Source: Diplocarpon mali (Eukaryota; Ascomycota; Leotiomycetes; Helotiales; Drepanopezizaceae). From it: a DNA stretch of 57,558 nucleotides. Each line of letters opens with the position of its first letter. Position 1 is the first letter of the stretch. The position numbers were made by a program, and so were the translations under genes. A model generated the notes under the pieces. It was not told where the DNA came from, ran no database searches, and saw only the letters and a list, made by a program, of their open reading frames with translations. Positions 55,284 to 57,558 of this stretch are shown here, in pieces. The DNA lies in contig JAENRP010000289.1 in assembly GCA_024741835.1 (NCBI GenBank), positions 1 to 57,558 of the forward strand. Reading direction: 5' to 3'.

Positions 55284-57401
55284 TAATTCGTTCGGTCGCG
55301 GAACGCCATTCGCAGCGCGTCGTTCGTTTCGATCCGTCGGCCGTTACACCGTTGCCCTGTTTGGCTTCCTGTGGATGTTGGACTCGTCACCTTCGAGATG
55401 TTGTGGTCCTCGACCGTGATGCCATCCACCGACGTCGAGCGTCCTTGCTACGAGTAACAAAGCAATGATTCGCAAGTGCTCGGATCAACTCACAGCATAT
55501 GCGATGCTACCGCCGACGGGACTGCAGAAAAGAACGGGCGACCCGGGTCAGCATATTTCGTCAGAAGCTCCAAAGATGCGCAGAAGCGAAGCTGGGTGCT
55601 GCCAGCGGAGGTCGGGGATAGCGCGTAAGGTGTGTCGAGGCTTTTTTTTTTGCAGCAGCTACGAGTACTGTAATCGCAGGCGCATGCTCGCGAGGTCTGA
55701 GATGTACAGTGTAAAAAAAAAATCTCCGGATGGCTGGATGACGCGGGATACTTGCGCCAGGGTACTTAGCTGGTACCAACGATGAGGTGCTTTCAGACAG
55801 CTGCCGGCAAGGCAGAATGGCAGTTCAAAGGGGAGGTTCGTCGGGTGAATGGTGCTTGAGGTATGTACTTTGTCTCGACGAAATCCACGCCGCGCGAGAC
55901 ACGACGGCAACGTGACAGGTCAATCGTCACGGCGGCGATCATGAAGAGTCGTAAGCGAAAGTGCCGTACTCCCGTCGTCGTATATCAGTTGGACTAGGTC
56001 GCTTTTCGCCGCGCACGAGTCGGAATCTGCCCGATGCCAACTCGCACCGCTGCCGTACCCTCGGGAGCTCGAATCTCGGCAGCAGGCAGCATACAATTGA
56101 ATGATGAGCGTTGAAATATATCTGGTCAGCCCGAGGGATCCGGAACCTCTGCCGAGCTTTGGGGGACGTGTGGAGACGAGATCGGTCGGATAGTCAACAC
56201 AACACGTGATATGGCTTGTTTGTTGGATTTGGTGCGGTGATAGCTCCGTGAATCGTATTTCTCCTGCATGTCTCGATCTCTGGATGGCCTCCAAACAAGG
56301 TTTCCAAGCCGCAATTTCATCTTTGGCGAAAAAAGAGCTCACTAACCATGCGCGAACTTGAAAGGCTCTGTTTTTGAGTGGTAAACATTATATCACGGTA
56401 GAGCTTCCTACCTACCTACCTACTTACTTCTGCTTCCCCTCGTCTAATCAAGGCCTTGACGCGGGGGGAGGGCAATGCTCGCTAGGACCTCAAGCGCCCT
56501 TGAGTTTGCTCCGGTCATGAATTGAAGACGAATAAATATATGAAGGGATATAGACATGCTTGACATGCCACGCAAGACATGGGTTGGCTCAGATGAGATT
56601 TCCATACGTCTGGTGGTACGTTATGACCATGAGGCACCTTCAGTTGGTGTTCGAATCATCATTCCCCGTCACTCATCAGCATGGCATCTAGCGAGACTCG
56701 GGTCATTCTCGTCGACCGTCGTCTCTCTCACCTGGAAAGCGAGCTTCACTCATTCCGAACATGCACATTGCATGCTGGTGCCTCTTGAATGCTACTCGTT
56801 TCCCCATTCCCCTAAGCGAAGATGCCTGGAGAGGGGGAATGAGAAGCAGTGAGATAGATCCAGCGCTGGCCTGTATTGAAGTTCCTCCACATCTCCACGC
56901 AGAATGAATCTCAGCAGGACCATTCCCGTTCCTAACTGGCAACCTCCCAAAGACTCTCGACGAGGCAGCACTCAAGCCCCACCTTGGAGCCTTGACGGTC
57001 ATCTTCGTCTGGGGGTCTGGATGAAGTCGCGACCGTTACACCTGGGTTGAGAGGCAAACGATAAAATGAAAGGATAGGGGGATGGTATAGCAAACGCTTC
57101 ATCAAGTTGGGAGCCCTCGGGCTGCACGGAACACCGCATGCTGGTGCATTACAGCAACACTTGCATTGACGCTTCCTGCAGCTGGCCCAGCGCCCATCGG
57201 AATGTCCACGAGGTGATGGCATTCCGAGTGGTCACAGTGACGCCTCGGAACCTCCCAGAACCTTGAATTATGGGCACTCAGTGGCCCCAAGCGCTGCCGA
57301 GTCATAGAGCCCGAGTAAGGCAGAGCAAACTCCAAAGCCCCGTCGAGTAAACATCACCCGAGTGACGTATGTTTGTTGACCTTCCCAAATCCACGATCAA
57401 G
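55284..57401. other. FMP27 upstream region
   Basis: About 2.1 kb without a supported gene. It contains T9 and A9 runs (about 55638 and 55713) and a short CCTA tandem near 56408-56422. Frames at 55465-55785, 55920-56342, 56556-56852 and 56932-57222 have no recognisable content. Confidence 0.5.
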
Positions 57402-57558
57402 ATGGTTATCGCATGGTTGTCGCTGTCAGGTATCGGGACTTGGCTAGAGGGAGAAGAGGGAGAAGAGGGAGAAGAGGGAGAAGAGGGAGAAGAGGGAGAA
57501 GAGGGAGAAGAGGGAGAAGAGGGAGAAGAGGGAGAAGAGGGAGAAGAGGGAGAAGAGG
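57402..57558 (+). CDS. Possible 5' end of a Gly-Glu-Glu repeat protein (runs off the window)
   Basis: ATG at 57402 opens a frame reading MVIAWLSLSGIGTWL and then an uninterrupted run of E-G-E units up to the last base. It is low confidence because the whole run is one simple 9-bp array and no stop, intron or domain can be seen. The array length is a multiple of three, so changes in copy number would keep the frame. It may equally be non-coding. Confidence 0.25.
   Translation, partial: MVIAWLSLSGIGTWLEGEEGEEGEEGEEGEEGEEGEEGEEGEEGEEGEEGEE
57447..57558. repeat. 9-bp minisatellite (GAGGGAGAA)n, at least 12 copies
   Basis: Perfect tandem units of GAGGGAGAA from 57447 to the window end (about 12.4 copies, no mismatch seen). 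The right boundary lies outside the window, so the true copy number is unknown. A purine-only strand of this length can form triplex or slipped structures. Confidence 0.95.

Noticed and set aside
57447..57558. CRISPR-like array
   Set aside because: Units are contiguous 9-mers with no spacers, in a eukaryotic genome; a minisatellite.

Overview
The window is nuclear DNA of a filamentous ascomycete (Pezizomycotina; a Leotiomycetes-like fungus would fit, but I cannot place it further). The evidence is short introns of about 43-110 nt with CTAAC/CTGAC branch points, single-copy fungal housekeeping genes in no operon order, and relics whose stop codons look like C-to-T (RIP-type) damage. All multi-exon models below were built by reading splice sites directly. 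Each model keeps one frame across all junctions and sums to a whole number of codons.

Layout. 1-3334: AT-rich, gene-poor, with the helix-turn-helix remnant of a Tc1/mariner transposase near 205-330. 3269-4555 (-): an unusual repeat protein, cut short by an in-frame TAA. 6228-8814 (-) SPB1 and 9092-11324 (+) CDT2 share a 277-bp divergent promoter containing an MluI (MCB) box. 12327-15186 (-): a nine-exon large-subunit catalase. 16220-17251 (-): an unrecognised cysteine-containing gene broken by three stops. 18010-19958 (+): a JMJD7-type JmjC hydroxylase. 20698-22826 (-): eIF4B. 23224-24093 (+): a Tim17/22/23-like membrane protein. 24845-30321 (-): RRP5. 30600-31930: an AT-rich repeat-derived stretch. 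32058-32441 (+): a dead small secreted protein gene. 32954-35550 (+): a YMC020W-like alpha/beta hydrolase. 35959-37594 (+): DOT1. 37740-38433 (-) ATG16 and 38856-39811 (+) YPT7 are divergent. 41031-42542 (+): an SLC35F-type transporter. 43338-44707 (+): a fungal rhodopsin-fold membrane protein. 46476-55283 (-): FMP27, a 2935-aa bridge-like lipid transfer protein in one exon. A 9-bp tandem array runs off the right end.

Functionally, three genes serve ribosome production or translation (SPB1, RRP5, eIF4B). ATG16 and YPT7 act early and late in autophagy and share an intergenic region. CDT2 and DOT1 are chromatin or cell-cycle factors. I see no biosynthetic cluster, CRISPR array, rRNA or tRNA gene. 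The most interesting signals are small-scale: three GC-AG introns (two in the catalase gene), very small exons (17, 4 and possibly 3 nt), a PIP-box-like motif in the N-terminal tail of Cdt2, a tandem-repeat protein truncated inside a repeat, and two genes apparently killed by C-to-T changes. I did not find a convincing new multi-gene system.
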